64,000 nucleotides of DNA from Isoptericola halalbus (lineage in GTDB: Bacteria; Actinomycetota; Actinomycetes; Actinomycetales; Cellulomonadaceae). Each line of letters begins with the position of its first letter. Position 1 is the first letter of the stretch. Location: the NCBI GenBank assembly GCA_009663185.1, contig VJZX01000003.1:62001-126000 (forward strand). The letters are read 5' to 3'. Below are positions 46,427-55,106 of this stretch, piece by piece. Below the pieces are notes generated by a model. That model saw only the letters and a list, made by a program, of their open reading frames with translations. It was not told the origin of the DNA and made no database searches. Position numbers and translations under genes: made by a program.

Positions 46427-47734
46427 GTGAGCGTCACCTCGAGCGTCGAGTACACGGTTCCTGGCATGCATGTCACCGACCGGACGTTGGAGGTGCCGCT
46501 CGACCGGTCGCGGCCCGACGACGGACGGTCGCTGTCGCTGTTCGCGCGTGAGGTCGTGGCGCCGCAGCGCCGGGGCGACGACCTGCCGCTGCTCGTCTTC
46601 CTCCAGGGCGGACCGGGCGGGAAGGGGCCGCGGCCGACCGGACCCGACGGCTGGCTGGGTGCGGCGCTCGAGCGGTTCCGCGTGGTGCTGCTCGACCAGC
46701 GTGGGACGGGGCGGTCGAGCGCGGTGCGGGCGAAGGCTCTGCAGGCGCTCGGCTCCGGCGTCGAGCAGGCCGAGCACCTCTCGCACTTCCGGGCGGACGC
46801 GATCGTGGCCGACGCCGAGCACGTTCGCAAGACGGTCTACGGCGGGCGGCGATGGTGCACGCTGGGGCAGTCCTACGGCGGGTTCCTGACGCTGACGTAC
46901 CTGTCGCAGGCACCTGAAGGGGTGGCGGCGTCGTTCGTGACCGGCGGGCTCGCGGGCCTCACCGCGAGCGCGCGCGAGGTCTACGAACGCACCCAGGCGC
47001 GCGTCGTCGAGAAGAACGCGCGGTACCGCGAGCGGTACCCGCGCGACACCGAGCGGGTCGCGCGCATCGCCGAACGTCTCGCCGCGGGCGACGTCCGGCT
47101 GCCGGGCGGCGACGTGCTGACCGTCGAGCGGTTCCAGTCGCTCGGCATGGACCTCGGGATGAAGGCGGGCTTCGAGCGGGTGCACTGGATCCTCGACGAG
47201 GCGTTCGACGACGGTGCCCCGGACGAGCTCACCGACACGTTCCTCGCCTCGGTCGCCCACGAGACCGGGTTCGCCGCCAACCCGCTTTACGCCGTGCTGC
47301 ACGAGTCCATCTACGCGCAGTCGTCGACCGGCGCGACCGCATGGGCGGCGCAGCAGGTGCGCGACGCCGACCCGCGGTTCGCGACGGACGCCTGGCCGCT
47401 GCTGTTCACGGGCGAGATGATCTACCCCTGGATGTTCGAGCAGGTCTCCGCACTGCGGCCGTTCCGCGAGGCGGCCGAGGCGCTCGCGGCGCGCACCGAG
47501 TGGGACGACCTGTACGACCTGGAGCGCCTCGCGGCCAACGAGGTGCCCGTCGAGGCGGCCGTCTACTTCGACGACATGTTCGTCGACGCCGAGCTGTCGC
47601 TCGCGACGGCCGCGCACGTGGGCAACGCGCGCGCCTGGGTGACCAACGAGTTCGAGCACGACGGGCTGCGGCTCGGCGACGTGTTCCCGCGCCTGCTGGA
47701 GCGCATGGACGCCCGCGGCGCCACGCCGAAGTAG
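46427..47734 (+). CDS. Prolyl aminopeptidase-like alpha/beta hydrolase (S33 family)
   Basis: A protein of 435 residues. The oxyanion region is FLQGGPGGKGP, then LLDQRGTGRSS, the nucleophile elbow LGQSYGGFLTLTYL, and late catalytic segments near YFDDMFVDAELS and NEFEHDGLR. This is the S33 pattern (proline iminopeptidase). It has no signal peptide, so it is cytosolic. GTG at 46427 is chosen from the -10 spacing; GTG at 46418 is in frame upstream. Confidence 0.88.
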   Translation: MSVTSSVEYTVPGMHVTDRTLEVPLDRSRPDDGRSLSLFAREVVAPQRRGDDLPLLVFLQGGPGGKGPRPTGPDGWLGAALERFRVVLLDQRGTGRSSAVRAKALQALGSGVEQAEHLSHFRADAIVADAEHVRKTVYGGRRWCTLGQSYGGFLTLTYLSQAPEGVAASFVTGGLAGLTASAREVYERTQARVVEKNARYRERYPRDTERVARIAERLAAGDVRLPGGDVLTVERFQSLGMDLGMKAGFERVHWILDEAFDDGAPDELTDTFLASVAHETGFAANPLYAVLHESIYAQSSTGATAWAAQQVRDADPRFATDAWPLLFTGEMIYPWMFEQVSALRPFREAAEALAARTEWDDLYDLERLAANEVPVEAAVYFDDMFVDAELSLATAAHVGNARAWVTNEFEHDGLRLGDVFPRLLERMDARGATPK

Positions 47735-47906
47735 CGCGCTCCCCGCGAAGCAGCGCGCCGCCCGGCTTGCCCACGAGTGCTTGGGCAGTCCCCTGGGTCT
47801 GGGCTTCGCACTTGTGATGTTCGTGTGACATCGGTGGATCGCCGGCGTTGTGTTCGCGTTCGACGCTCTGGGTCGTCCGAGAGTCGGGCACGAGAGGAGA
47901 ACTGCG

Positions 47907-48425
47907 ATGGAGACGACGATGCGGCGGGCCAAGCGTGTGGTGACGCCCGTGATCGGGGGACTGCTGCTGGCACTGGGTGGGACGGCGGCCTGGCAGCTGG
48001 GTGCGCAGCCCGCCGCCGATGCGGCGCCGATGGTCGCGCTGGCAGACGACGCGAGCGAGAGCGCCGAGGCGAGCTCGACCTACCTGCTCACCTGCAGCGA
48101 CGACGCGGCGAGCGAGCCGGTGACCTACCAGCTGCTCTGCGGGCTCGGGCTGGACGCTTTCGACCAGCTGGAGTGGACGGACTGGGGCGCCGGAGAGGCC
48201 CACGCCGTCGGGAGGTACGAGGAGAAGATCTGCGACCCGAGCTGCGCTGCGGGGTCGATCATCAGCTACCCGGTGTACGTCACCGCCGAGGACCTCGAGG
48301 CGCAGGACGGTGCGTCGTTCTACCGGACGCTGACCGTAGAGTTCCCCGGGATGCGGCCGGGCTGGGCGGACGAGGCAACGCAGACCTTCGACGTCGCGGA
48401 GCTGATGGCGGCCGACGCCGCCTGA
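47907..48425 (+). CDS. Secreted four-cysteine protein upstream of the two-component system
   Basis: A protein of 172 residues. The signal peptide (VVTPVIGGLLLALGGTAAWQ and onward to about 38) is followed by a mature domain with LLTCSDD, QLLCGLGLDAFDQLEWTDWG, AVGRYEEKICDPSCAAGS and FPGMRPGWADEATQTF. The W-x2-WG plus CxPSCAxG pattern is a common secreted actinobacterial family of unknown function. GAGAGGAG lies before the ATG. Only 39 bp separate it from the response regulator gene, so the three genes may form one operon. Confidence 0.82.
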   Translation: METTMRRAKRVVTPVIGGLLLALGGTAAWQLGAQPAADAAPMVALADDASESAEASSTYLLTCSDDAASEPVTYQLLCGLGLDAFDQLEWTDWGAGEAHAVGRYEEKICDPSCAAGSIISYPVYVTAEDLEAQDGASFYRTLTVEFPGMRPGWADEATQTFDVAELMAADAA

Positions 48426-48464
48426 GGCCGCGGACGCAAGGAGTCACGAGCGCATCGCGGGAAC

Positions 48465-49136
48465 GTGGAGATGGAACCTTTCGAGCTGCTTCTCGTCGAG
48501 GACGACGCCGATGTCCGCGACACCACTCGACTGATCTTGGAACGACACGGGTTCGCGGTGCGCACCGCGGCGGACGGGACCGAGGGGTACGCGCTGGCCA
48601 GCGCGTACCTCCCGGCCCTCGCCGTCGTCGACGTGGCCATGCCGGGCGTGGACGGACTGACCCTGACCCGGCGGCTGCGGGAGGAGTTCTCGACCCCGGT
48701 CGTGCTGCTGACGGCGCGCGACCTCAACGTCGACGTGGTCGCCGGTCTGGAGGCGGGGGCCGATGACTACGTCGTCAAGCCGTTCGACGGAGCGGTCCTG
48801 GTGGCCCGCATCCGAGCGGTGCTGCGCCGTACCCGCCGAGGTTCGGCGGAGACGGTCCGGCTCGGGGACCTGCTGATCGACCGGGGTGCCATGACGATCC
48901 GTCGCGGCGAGGAAGAGGTGCAAGTGAGCGCCACCGAGTTCCGGTTGTTGATGCTGCTGCTCGACCACAAGCCGGCGGTCCTGTCGCGCGCCCAGATCCT
49001 GCGGCACGTGTGGGGGGACGAGAGCTGGGGCGAGGGGCGGGTGGTGGACGTCAACATCCAGCGGTTGCGGGCCAAGCTCGGGACACCGGCGATCGTGACC
49101 GTGCGCGGGGCCGGCTACAAGATCGTGGATCCATGA
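48465..49136 (+). CDS. OmpR/PhoB-type response regulator
   Basis: A protein of 223 residues. The receiver domain has acidic residues E12-D13-D14 (LLVEDDAD), the phosphorylated D56 (VVDVAMPGVDG), T83 (LLTARD) and K105 (VVKPFDG). The winged helix covers about 130-223 (EVQVSATEFRLLMLLLDHKP, RVVDVNIQRLRAKLG, TVRGAGYKI). GTG at 48465 or ATG at 48471 may be the start; neither has a good ribosome site. Confidence 0.93.
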   Translation: MEMEPFELLLVEDDADVRDTTRLILERHGFAVRTAADGTEGYALASAYLPALAVVDVAMPGVDGLTLTRRLREEFSTPVVLLTARDLNVDVVAGLEAGADDYVVKPFDGAVLVARIRAVLRRTRRGSAETVRLGDLLIDRGAMTIRRGEEEVQVSATEFRLLMLLLDHKPAVLSRAQILRHVWGDESWGEGRVVDVNIQRLRAKLGTPAIVTVRGAGYKIVDP

Positions 49137-50386
49137 GCGCGGCGAGCTGGTCGAGCGGAGCAGCCCCGGCGCCGGGCGCCCGCCCGGTCCGCTGGTGGCG
49201 CTCGTTGCGCTTCCGTCTGGCGGCCGCCATCGCACTCCTCTCGGCCGTGCTGGTGGTCGGTTTCGGCGCCCTGGTGACGAGGCAGGCGCTGATCGACGAC
49301 CGGGAGCGGCTGCGGGAGTCGGCCGTCGCGCAGGTCCAGCAGGCGGCGGCCGTGTACCGCGACACGGGCACGCTGCCGTCGCAAGCCTCGCTCGACGACC
49401 AGTGGCCGCCCGACGTTCTCCTCGGCGCGCTCCCGCATGAGGGTGTGGCCAGCTACGACGACGGAGAGCATCTGTGGGCGGCACGCCGACTTCCGACCGG
49501 TGAGCTGGTGTCGACCCGGCTGTCCAGGACCCCGTTGACGCAGCAGCAGGAGGACCTGCGCTCTACCGTCCTGCGCTCTGCGGGCCTGGTGACGCCGTTG
49601 GCGTGGCTGCTCGGCTGGTTCGCCGCCGACGCCCTGACCTCGCGGCTGCGGGCGACGGCCAGGCAGGCACGCACCGCTGGCCGGGACGGCGGATCCCGGA
49701 TCTACTCCGGCGGCGAGGACGAGGTCGCCGAGCTTGCCCGAGCGATCGACGACATGGCGGAGGCGCTGTCGGAGCGGTACGCCAGCGAGCGGGCGTTCTC
49801 CGCCGACGTCGCCCACGAGCTCCGGACACCGCTGACGGCCCTGGTCAGCGCGGCCGAGCTGTTGCCGGACGGACCTGACACCCAACGCGTCCGGAGCCAG
49901 GTGGCACGGCTGCGCGGCCTGGTCGAGGACCTGCTCGACCTCGCCAGGCTCGACGGCGCGCCACCCAGCGACACCGTCGGGACGGTGGACCTGTGCGGCG
50001 AGGTCGCAGCGGCGCTCGCCGATCTGCCCGGGGCGCTGTCGGTGGAGCTCCTCGCAGATGCCTGCGCCGTCGTACGGGCGCAGCCCGCCGCGATCCGCCG
50101 GATCGTGGCCAACCTCGTCACCAACGCCCACCGCCACGGGAGGGAACCGGTGACGGTACAGGTGCGCGGCGCCGCTCTCGTTGTCAGCGACTCCGGCCCT
50201 GGGTTCCCACCGGAGGTTCTCGACCGCGGACCCCGGCGGTTCCACCGCGTCGGCACCCGACCCGGGTCCGGACTGGGCCTGGAGATCGTCGTTCGACACG
50301 CCGACCGCATCGGGGCCACCGTACGGCTGCGCAACACGGGGTCAGGGGCCTGTGCGGAGGTCTCCTTCGTGGAGGCACCTTCCTGA
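49133..50386 (+). CDS. Sensor histidine kinase
   Basis: A protein of 417 residues. Two membrane helices (about 26-48 and 145-168) flank a short external sensor region of about 95 residues; then HAMP, the H-box with H228 (FSADVAHELRTPLTAL), the N-box NLVTNAHRHGREPV, G1 VVSDSGPGFPPE and G2 GSGLGLEIV. It starts in an ATGA overlap with the regulator gene. The signal is unknown; the upstream secreted protein is a candidate partner. Confidence 0.93.
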   Translation: MSAASWSSGAAPAPGARPVRWWRSLRFRLAAAIALLSAVLVVGFGALVTRQALIDDRERLRESAVAQVQQAAAVYRDTGTLPSQASLDDQWPPDVLLGALPHEGVASYDDGEHLWAARRLPTGELVSTRLSRTPLTQQQEDLRSTVLRSAGLVTPLAWLLGWFAADALTSRLRATARQARTAGRDGGSRIYSGGEDEVAELARAIDDMAEALSERYASERAFSADVAHELRTPLTALVSAAELLPDGPDTQRVRSQVARLRGLVEDLLDLARLDGAPPSDTVGTVDLCGEVAAALADLPGALSVELLADACAVVRAQPAAIRRIVANLVTNAHRHGREPVTVQVRGAALVVSDSGPGFPPEVLDRGPRRFHRVGTRPGSGLGLEIVVRHADRIGATVRLRNTGSGACAEVSFVEAPS

Positions 50387-50407
50387 GTCGCGCACGGAGC
50401 CGCCGCT

Positions 50408-51877
50408 CTACGCCGGGTCGTCGTCGGGCGCGTGGCGCTCGAGGAACGAGTACACCTCGGTGTCGTCCACGCCGGGGAACACGCCCCGCGGCATGGCGGC
50501 GAGGATCTGCTGGTGCATGCGTGCGCTGGGCCACGACGCGCCTTCCCATCGCTCGGCGAGGTCCGGGGCCGGCCGCTGGCAGCATGCGGGGTCGGGGCAG
50601 GTGGACTTACGGCGCACCTGCGTGTCACGCCCGCGGAACCACTTCGCGTGCGCGTACGGGACGCCGACCGTCACGGAGAACTGCCGCCCGTCGGCCGCCA
50701 CGCCGGTCTGCACGGAGTCCCAGAACGTCCCCGCGGGCGTGTCGGTATACTGGTACGACTCCGATGCGCGGTCGCGGCTCGTGAACGCCTCGCGACCGGC
50801 CCACCACCGGCACACGAGCTGCCCCTCGATCGCGCCCGTCACGTCCATCGGCAAGGGCAGCCCGTCGTTCGCGTACCCGCGGAAGAGGGCGCCGTCGTCG
50901 CCCACGCGCAGGAAGTGCAGCGGGATGCCGAGGTGGACGGTCGCAAGGTTCGTCAGCCGCATGGCCGCTGCCTCGTGGGTGACGCCGAACGCGTCGCGGA
51001 AGTCCTCGACGGCGAGGTCCCGCTCGCGCTTGCGTTGCGCCAGGAAGTCGACGGCGGCCGACTGCGGCATGAGGCATGCCGCGGCGAAGTACGTGATCTC
51101 GACACGCTGGCGCAGGAACTCCGCGTACGAGCGCGGCCGCTCGTGGCCCAGCACCCGGTGCGCGATCGCCTGCAGCGCGAGCGAGCGCAGCCCGTGCCCG
51201 CCCGGGATCGACGCCGCAGGCAGGTAGATGCGCCCGTTCCGCCAGTCGGTCACCGACCGGGCTGATCGCGGCAGGTCGTCGACGTGGAGGATCGTCAGGC
51301 CGAGGTCCTCGGCCATGCGCGCGACCGTCCGGTGCATCAGCGCGCCGCGCGTGTACCCCGCTCGGCGCGTCATGTCCTCGGCGAGCGCCTCGATCTGCGG
51401 CATGTGGTTGTCGCGCGCCTGCCGCTCGAGGCGCAGCTCGGTGTTGGCCCGCCGCGCCTCCTCGGGTGTCGCGATCGCCTCCTCCTCGCGGCGCGCGATC
51501 TCCGCGTGCAGGCCGACGAGCTGCTCGAGCACGGGCATGGGCAGCTTCTGGCTCGGCTTGATCGCCGGCAGCCCGAGCACGCCGAACAACGGCCCGCGCT
51601 GTGCCCGCTCGAGCGCGATCTCGAGCTGGGCGCGACGCGACGGCGGCTCGGCGGCAAGGAGGTCGGCGAGCGGGACGTCGAGCGCCTCGGCGATTGCACG
51701 CAGGAGCGACAGGCGCGGCTCCCGCCGTCCGTTCTCGACCAGCGACAGCAGGCTCGGTGCCGAGCTCACGCGCTCCCCCAGCGCCTCGAGCGTCAGACCG
51801 CGCGACGTGCGCGCGTGCCGGATCCGTCGGCCGAGGGTGATCAGGTCGGGGGTGTCCGACGTCGGGACCGCAGACAT
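50408..51877 (-). CDS. ScfR/RamB-type XRE regulator of carbon metabolism
   Basis: A protein of 489 residues. An N-terminal XRE helix-turn-helix (LGRRIRHARTSRGLTLEALG, LVENGRREPRLSLL) is followed by a helical segment (about 80-160), an IrrE-like domain (ILHVDDLPRSARSV, LQAIAHRVLGHERP) and the C-terminal domain of short-chain fatty acyl regulators with CPDPACCQRPAPDL. RamB of corynebacteria, a member of this family, controls acetate and glyoxylate genes. A motif upstream of this gene also occurs before pckG. Confidence 0.9.
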   Translation of the reverse strand: MSAVPTSDTPDLITLGRRIRHARTSRGLTLEALGERVSSAPSLLSLVENGRREPRLSLLRAIAEALDVPLADLLAAEPPSRRAQLEIALERAQRGPLFGVLGLPAIKPSQKLPMPVLEQLVGLHAEIARREEEAIATPEEARRANTELRLERQARDNHMPQIEALAEDMTRRAGYTRGALMHRTVARMAEDLGLTILHVDDLPRSARSVTDWRNGRIYLPAASIPGGHGLRSLALQAIAHRVLGHERPRSYAEFLRQRVEITYFAAACLMPQSAAVDFLAQRKRERDLAVEDFRDAFGVTHEAAAMRLTNLATVHLGIPLHFLRVGDDGALFRGYANDGLPLPMDVTGAIEGQLVCRWWAGREAFTSRDRASESYQYTDTPAGTFWDSVQTGVAADGRQFSVTVGVPYAHAKWFRGRDTQVRRKSTCPDPACCQRPAPDLAERWEGASWPSARMHQQILAAMPRGVFPGVDDTEVYSFLERHAPDDDPA

Positions 51878-51904
51878 GGATTCACCGTAGTACGTGAGGA
51901 TCCC

Positions 51905-51916
51905 CGAATCTTCACG
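51905..51916. promoter_or_regulatory. Motif shared by the ScfR promoter and pckG
   Basis: CGAATCTTCACG here and CGAAACTTCACG at 59529-59540 agree in 11 of 12 bases. It lies 28 bp upstream of the ScfR gene start. A ScfR site is possible but unproven. Confidence 0.35.
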
Positions 51917-51971
51917 CCCCGGTTGCCGGAAAGCCCGCGCGGAAGGCGCCAGCCGCTGGTGCAGACCCCGG

Positions 51972-52014
51972 GGAAGCCGGAAGGAAGGTTCTGGGAAGGC
52001 GGTCCGAGGAGAGT
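51972..52014 (+). promoter_or_regulatory. SARP-type direct repeats and -10 before azlC
   Basis: Heptamers GGAAGCC (51972), GGAAGGT (51983) and GGAAGGC (51994) recur at exactly 11 bp. The last ends at 52000; eight bases later a weak -10 GAGAGT (52009-52014) follows. This is the spacing reported for SARP activators. Further GGAAAG and GGAAGG copies at 51928 and 51941 are out of phase. Confidence 0.65.
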
Positions 52015-52050
52015 GACGTTCGTCAGCGCAGACCGACCCAGGAGTACGAG

Positions 52051-52776
52051 ATGCACACGACGGACGTCATCGCCGACGTCGTCGCGACGCCGCGCGGATA
52101 CGCCGACGAGCTCGCCGGAGGCGCCCGGGCGATGCTGCCGTGGCTGGCCGGGGTCGTCCCGTTCGGTCTCGTCATCGGCGTCGCCGCGGCCCAGGCGAAC
52201 ATCTCCACTTTCGCCGGCTGGCTGACCGGGCCGCTGATCTACGGCGGGAGCGCGCAGATCGCCACGATCGAGATGCTGAGCGCCGGCGCGTCTCCGGCTG
52301 TCGTGGTGCTGACCGCACTCGTGATCAACCTCCGGCTGGTCCTCTACTCCGGCGCGATGGCCGCGTACTGGCGCGGGACACCACGGTGGTGGCGCGCCCT
52401 CGCGGCGTACCTGCTGATCGATCCCTCGTTCGTGGTCGGCAGCGACCGCTACGAGCGCGGCGGGGACCACACCCGCGGGCATGTCCACTACCTGGGCGGC
52501 GCCGTCCTGCTCTGGGTCGCCTGGTTGCTGGCCATCACGGCCGGCGCCACCCTGGGCGCGCGGATCCCTGCGGCACTGCACCTCGAGTTCGTCGTCCCGC
52601 TGTACCTGATCGGAGAGGTCAGCCGCAGGCTCTCCGACGTCGCGACCCGCCGGGCGGCACTGACCGCCGCGGTCGTCGCCGTCGTCGCCTTCGCGCTGCC
52701 TCTCCACCTGGGCGTGCTGCTGGCGATCGTCGCAGGCCTGGCCGCCGGGCTCACGGCTCAGGGGGTGCGGTCATGA
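52051..52776 (+). CDS. azlC: AzlC, branched-chain amino acid exporter subunit
   Basis: Membrane protein of 241 residues with about seven helices. AzlC signatures are LPWLAGVVPFGLVIGVAAAQ, GGSAQIATIEMLSAG and NLRLVLYSGAMAAYWRG. With AzlD it forms a two-component permease exporting branched-chain amino acids or related compounds. AGGAG precedes the ATG. It is divergent from the ScfR gene and overlaps azlD (ATGA). Confidence 0.92.
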   Translation: MHTTDVIADVVATPRGYADELAGGARAMLPWLAGVVPFGLVIGVAAAQANISTFAGWLTGPLIYGGSAQIATIEMLSAGASPAVVVLTALVINLRLVLYSGAMAAYWRGTPRWWRALAAYLLIDPSFVVGSDRYERGGDHTRGHVHYLGGAVLLWVAWLLAITAGATLGARIPAALHLEFVVPLYLIGEVSRRLSDVATRRAALTAAVVAVVAFALPLHLGVLLAIVAGLAAGLTAQGVRS

Positions 52777-53093
52777 CCGCCTTCGTGGTGATCGTGCTGG
52801 CCGGGATGGGCAGCTACGTGTTCCGCGTCAGCATGCTCGTGCTCGCCGAGCGGGCCAGGCTGCCCGAGCCGCTGGAACGGGCGTCAGGTTTCGTCGCCCC
52901 GGCCGCCTTCGCGGCGCTCGCCGCCACCGGAGTCGCCGCGGCAAGCCTGGGTGCCGACGTCGCGACCGCCGTCCCGCCGCTCGGTGCGGTCGCGGCTGCC
53001 GTCGCCGCCGTCCGCCTGACCAGGCGTTCCTACGCCGCACCGCTCGTCGGCATGCCGGTGCTGTGGCTGCTCACCGCCCTGGTGGGTGACTGA
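52773..53093 (+). CDS. azlD: AzlD, branched-chain amino acid exporter small subunit
   Basis: A protein of 106 residues with three to four helices. VVIVLAGMGSYVFRVSMLVL, FVAPAAFAALAATGVAAASL and RRSYAAPLVGMPVLWLL fit the AzlD family. Its ATG overlaps the azlC stop. Confidence 0.9.
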   Translation: MTAFVVIVLAGMGSYVFRVSMLVLAERARLPEPLERASGFVAPAAFAALAATGVAAASLGADVATAVPPLGAVAAAVAAVRLTRRSYAAPLVGMPVLWLLTALVGD

Positions 53094-53125
53094 TGCGCAG
53101 CCCTTTCCCTGTGCGAGCCCCACCG

Positions 53126-53157
53126 GGAAGGTTCCGGGAAGCCTACCGACCTAGCTT
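53126..53157 (+). promoter_or_regulatory. SARP-type direct repeats and -10 before the osmC-like gene
   Basis: GGAAGGT (53126) and GGAAGCC (53137) are 11 bp apart. Exactly eight bases after the second heptamer stands a -10 TAGCTT (53152-53157). The same heptamers precede azlC. Transcription should start near 53164, leaving a leader of about 50 bases. Confidence 0.72.
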
Positions 53158-53170
53158 TCGACATGTCCCC

Positions 53171-53202
53171 GACACCACACCGAAGAGACACCACACCGAA
53201 GA
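53171..53202. repeat. Perfect tandem 16-bp repeat in the osmC-like gene leader
   Basis: GACACCACACCGAAGA occurs twice in a row (53171-53186, 53187-53202). The second copy runs into the ribosome-binding site GAGAGG. Confidence 0.9.
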
Positions 53203-53213
53203 GAGGTTCCACC

Positions 53214-53783
53214 ATGACCAGCACCACCGAACGTCCGGCCCTCAACGGGGTCGACACGCCCACGTTGTTCACCACCCTCGACGCCGTGCGCGAGCAGCCG
53301 GAGATCGCCAAGTTCCAGTTCCGCGCGACCAACCGTTGGGTGAGCGGCACGCACAACCGCAGCACGATCCACGGCTACTACGGCGCCGGCCAGGAGTTCG
53401 AGCACCGCGCGCCGACCGTCATCGACGCCGACCACCCGCCGGTGCTCGTCGGCAACGACAACGGACCCGCGCCGGTCGAGTACGTCCTGGGGGCGCTGGC
53501 CGCGTGCCTCACGTCCGGCCTGGCCAACATCGCTGCCGCGCGCGGCATCGAGCTGACCGAGGTCGAGTCGTCCGTCACCGGCGACATCAACCTGCTGGGC
53601 ATCTTCGGCATGTCCGACGAGGTCCGCAACGGCTACGAGCAGATCCAGGTCGACTTCACGATCAAGGGCAACGCGCCCGAGGAGAAGCTCCGCGAGCTCG
53701 TCGAGCAGTCCCGCGACCGCTCGGCCGTGTACGACGTGATCACCGGCTCCGTACCCGTGAAGCTCAACATCACGACCGGTTGA
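53214..53783 (+). CDS. OsmC-family protein with a single conserved cysteine
   Basis: A protein of 189 residues. The OsmC fold is recognised by HRAPTVIDADHPPVLVGNDN, PAPVEYVLGALAACLTSGLA (first active-site Cys) and KLNITTG at the end. The second cysteine of peroxide-reducing OsmC/Ohr proteins is absent: the matching region reads SRDRSAVYDVITGSVPV. It therefore probably does not act as a classic hydroperoxide reductase. AAGAGAGG lies before the ATG. It is first in a row with two flavoproteins and the SARP gene. Confidence 0.88.
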   Translation: MTSTTERPALNGVDTPTLFTTLDAVREQPEIAKFQFRATNRWVSGTHNRSTIHGYYGAGQEFEHRAPTVIDADHPPVLVGNDNGPAPVEYVLGALAACLTSGLANIAAARGIELTEVESSVTGDINLLGIFGMSDEVRNGYEQIQVDFTIKGNAPEEKLRELVEQSRDRSAVYDVITGSVPVKLNITTG

Positions 53784-53860
53784 GCCTCCGGCGGCACGGC
53801 CGGCGGGAGTCGCCTCCCGCCGGCCGTGCCGCACCCGCGCACGACAGGACTGAGGACGAG

Positions 53861-55102
53861 ATGAGAACGATCGACACCCTCGTGATCGGTGCCGGGCAGG
53901 CCGGCCTCGCGACCAGCCGATGCCTCACCGAAGCAGGCCGCGAGCACGTCGTGCTGGACCGCGCCCGCCCGGCGGAGAGCTGGCGCAGCGCTCGCTGGGA
54001 CTCCTTGCGCCTCGTCACGCCGAACTGGATGAGCCGCCTGCCCGGGTGGAGCTACCAGGGCGACGACCCCGAGGGGTACATGTCGGTGCCCGACCTCGTG
54101 CGCTACCTCGACGCCTACGCGACCTCGTTCGAGGCCCCCGTCCAGACCTGGACGACGGTGCTCGACGTCCGGCCGGGCGACGGTGGCTATCAGGTGACCA
54201 CCTCGTCCGGCGGCTGGAGGGCACGCCACGTCGTCGTGGCCGCCGGACCACGGCCGCGGGTGCCCACCGTGGCGGCAGACCTGGCGCCCGGACTGTGGCA
54301 GCTGCACACCGATCGTTACCGCAACCCGCGCAGCCTGCCATCGGGAGGCGCGCTCGTGGTCGGCGCCTCGGCCTCAGGAGTGCAGATCGCGAGCGAGCTG
54401 CGCGGCGCAGGCCGCGACGTCGTGCTCGCCGTCGGTCAGCACACCCGGCTGCCGCGTCGCTACCGGGGCATGGACATCCTGTGGTGGCTCGAACGCATCG
54501 GCGCGCTCGACCGCACCGTCGACGACCTCGGAGACGTCCGGCGGGCCCGTCGCGAACCGTCCTTGCAGCTGGCCGCCGGACGCGAGCTCGACCTCGACCG
54601 CCTCGCACGCCACGGCGTCATGATCACCGGTCGGCTCACAGCGGCCGACGGCTACCGGGTCCGCTTCGCCGACGACCTGCCGACGACGACGGCCGCCGCG
54701 GAGAGGCGTCTGCGCCGGACCCTGGCCGCCATCGACGGGCACGTTCGTGCCGCGGGGCTCAGGGGCGAGGTGCTCGCGCCGGCGGACATCCACCCGGTGC
54801 GCGTGCCGCCCGGACCGGCGGAGCTGGACCTGCGCGCGGCCGGGATCTCGACCGTCATCTGGGCCACCGGCTTCGACTATCGCTATCCGTGGCTGCGGGT
54901 GCCCGTGCACGACGCCGACGGCGAGATCAAGCAGTACCGAGGGGCCACCGACGCCCCGGGTCTGTACACCGTCGGGCTGCGGTTCATGCATCGCCGCAAC
55001 GCCCAGTTCATCGACGGTGTGCGCCACGACGCGCACGCGATCGTTCGGCACCTGACCGGGACCACCGACACCGCGGCCCCGGTCCTTGCGACGAAGGAGT
55101 GA
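53861..55102 (+). CDS. Flavin-containing monooxygenase-like oxidoreductase
   Basis: A protein of 413 residues. FAD motif TLVIGAGQAGLATSRCL, then WRSARWDSLRLVTPNWMSRL, the NAD(P)H motif LVVGASASGVQIASEL and the late ATG-type motif VIWATGFDYRYPWL. It resembles single-component FMO/CzcO-like proteins. The substrate is unknown. TGAGGACGAG lies before the ATG. It starts 77 bp after the osmC-like gene and ends 4 bp before the next gene. Confidence 0.88.
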   Translation: MRTIDTLVIGAGQAGLATSRCLTEAGREHVVLDRARPAESWRSARWDSLRLVTPNWMSRLPGWSYQGDDPEGYMSVPDLVRYLDAYATSFEAPVQTWTTVLDVRPGDGGYQVTTSSGGWRARHVVVAAGPRPRVPTVAADLAPGLWQLHTDRYRNPRSLPSGGALVVGASASGVQIASELRGAGRDVVLAVGQHTRLPRRYRGMDILWWLERIGALDRTVDDLGDVRRARREPSLQLAAGRELDLDRLARHGVMITGRLTAADGYRVRFADDLPTTTAAAERRLRRTLAAIDGHVRAAGLRGEVLAPADIHPVRVPPGPAELDLRAAGISTVIWATGFDYRYPWLRVPVHDADGEIKQYRGATDAPGLYTVGLRFMHRRNAQFIDGVRHDAHAIVRHLTGTTDTAAPVLATKE

Positions 55103-55106
55103 GCAG

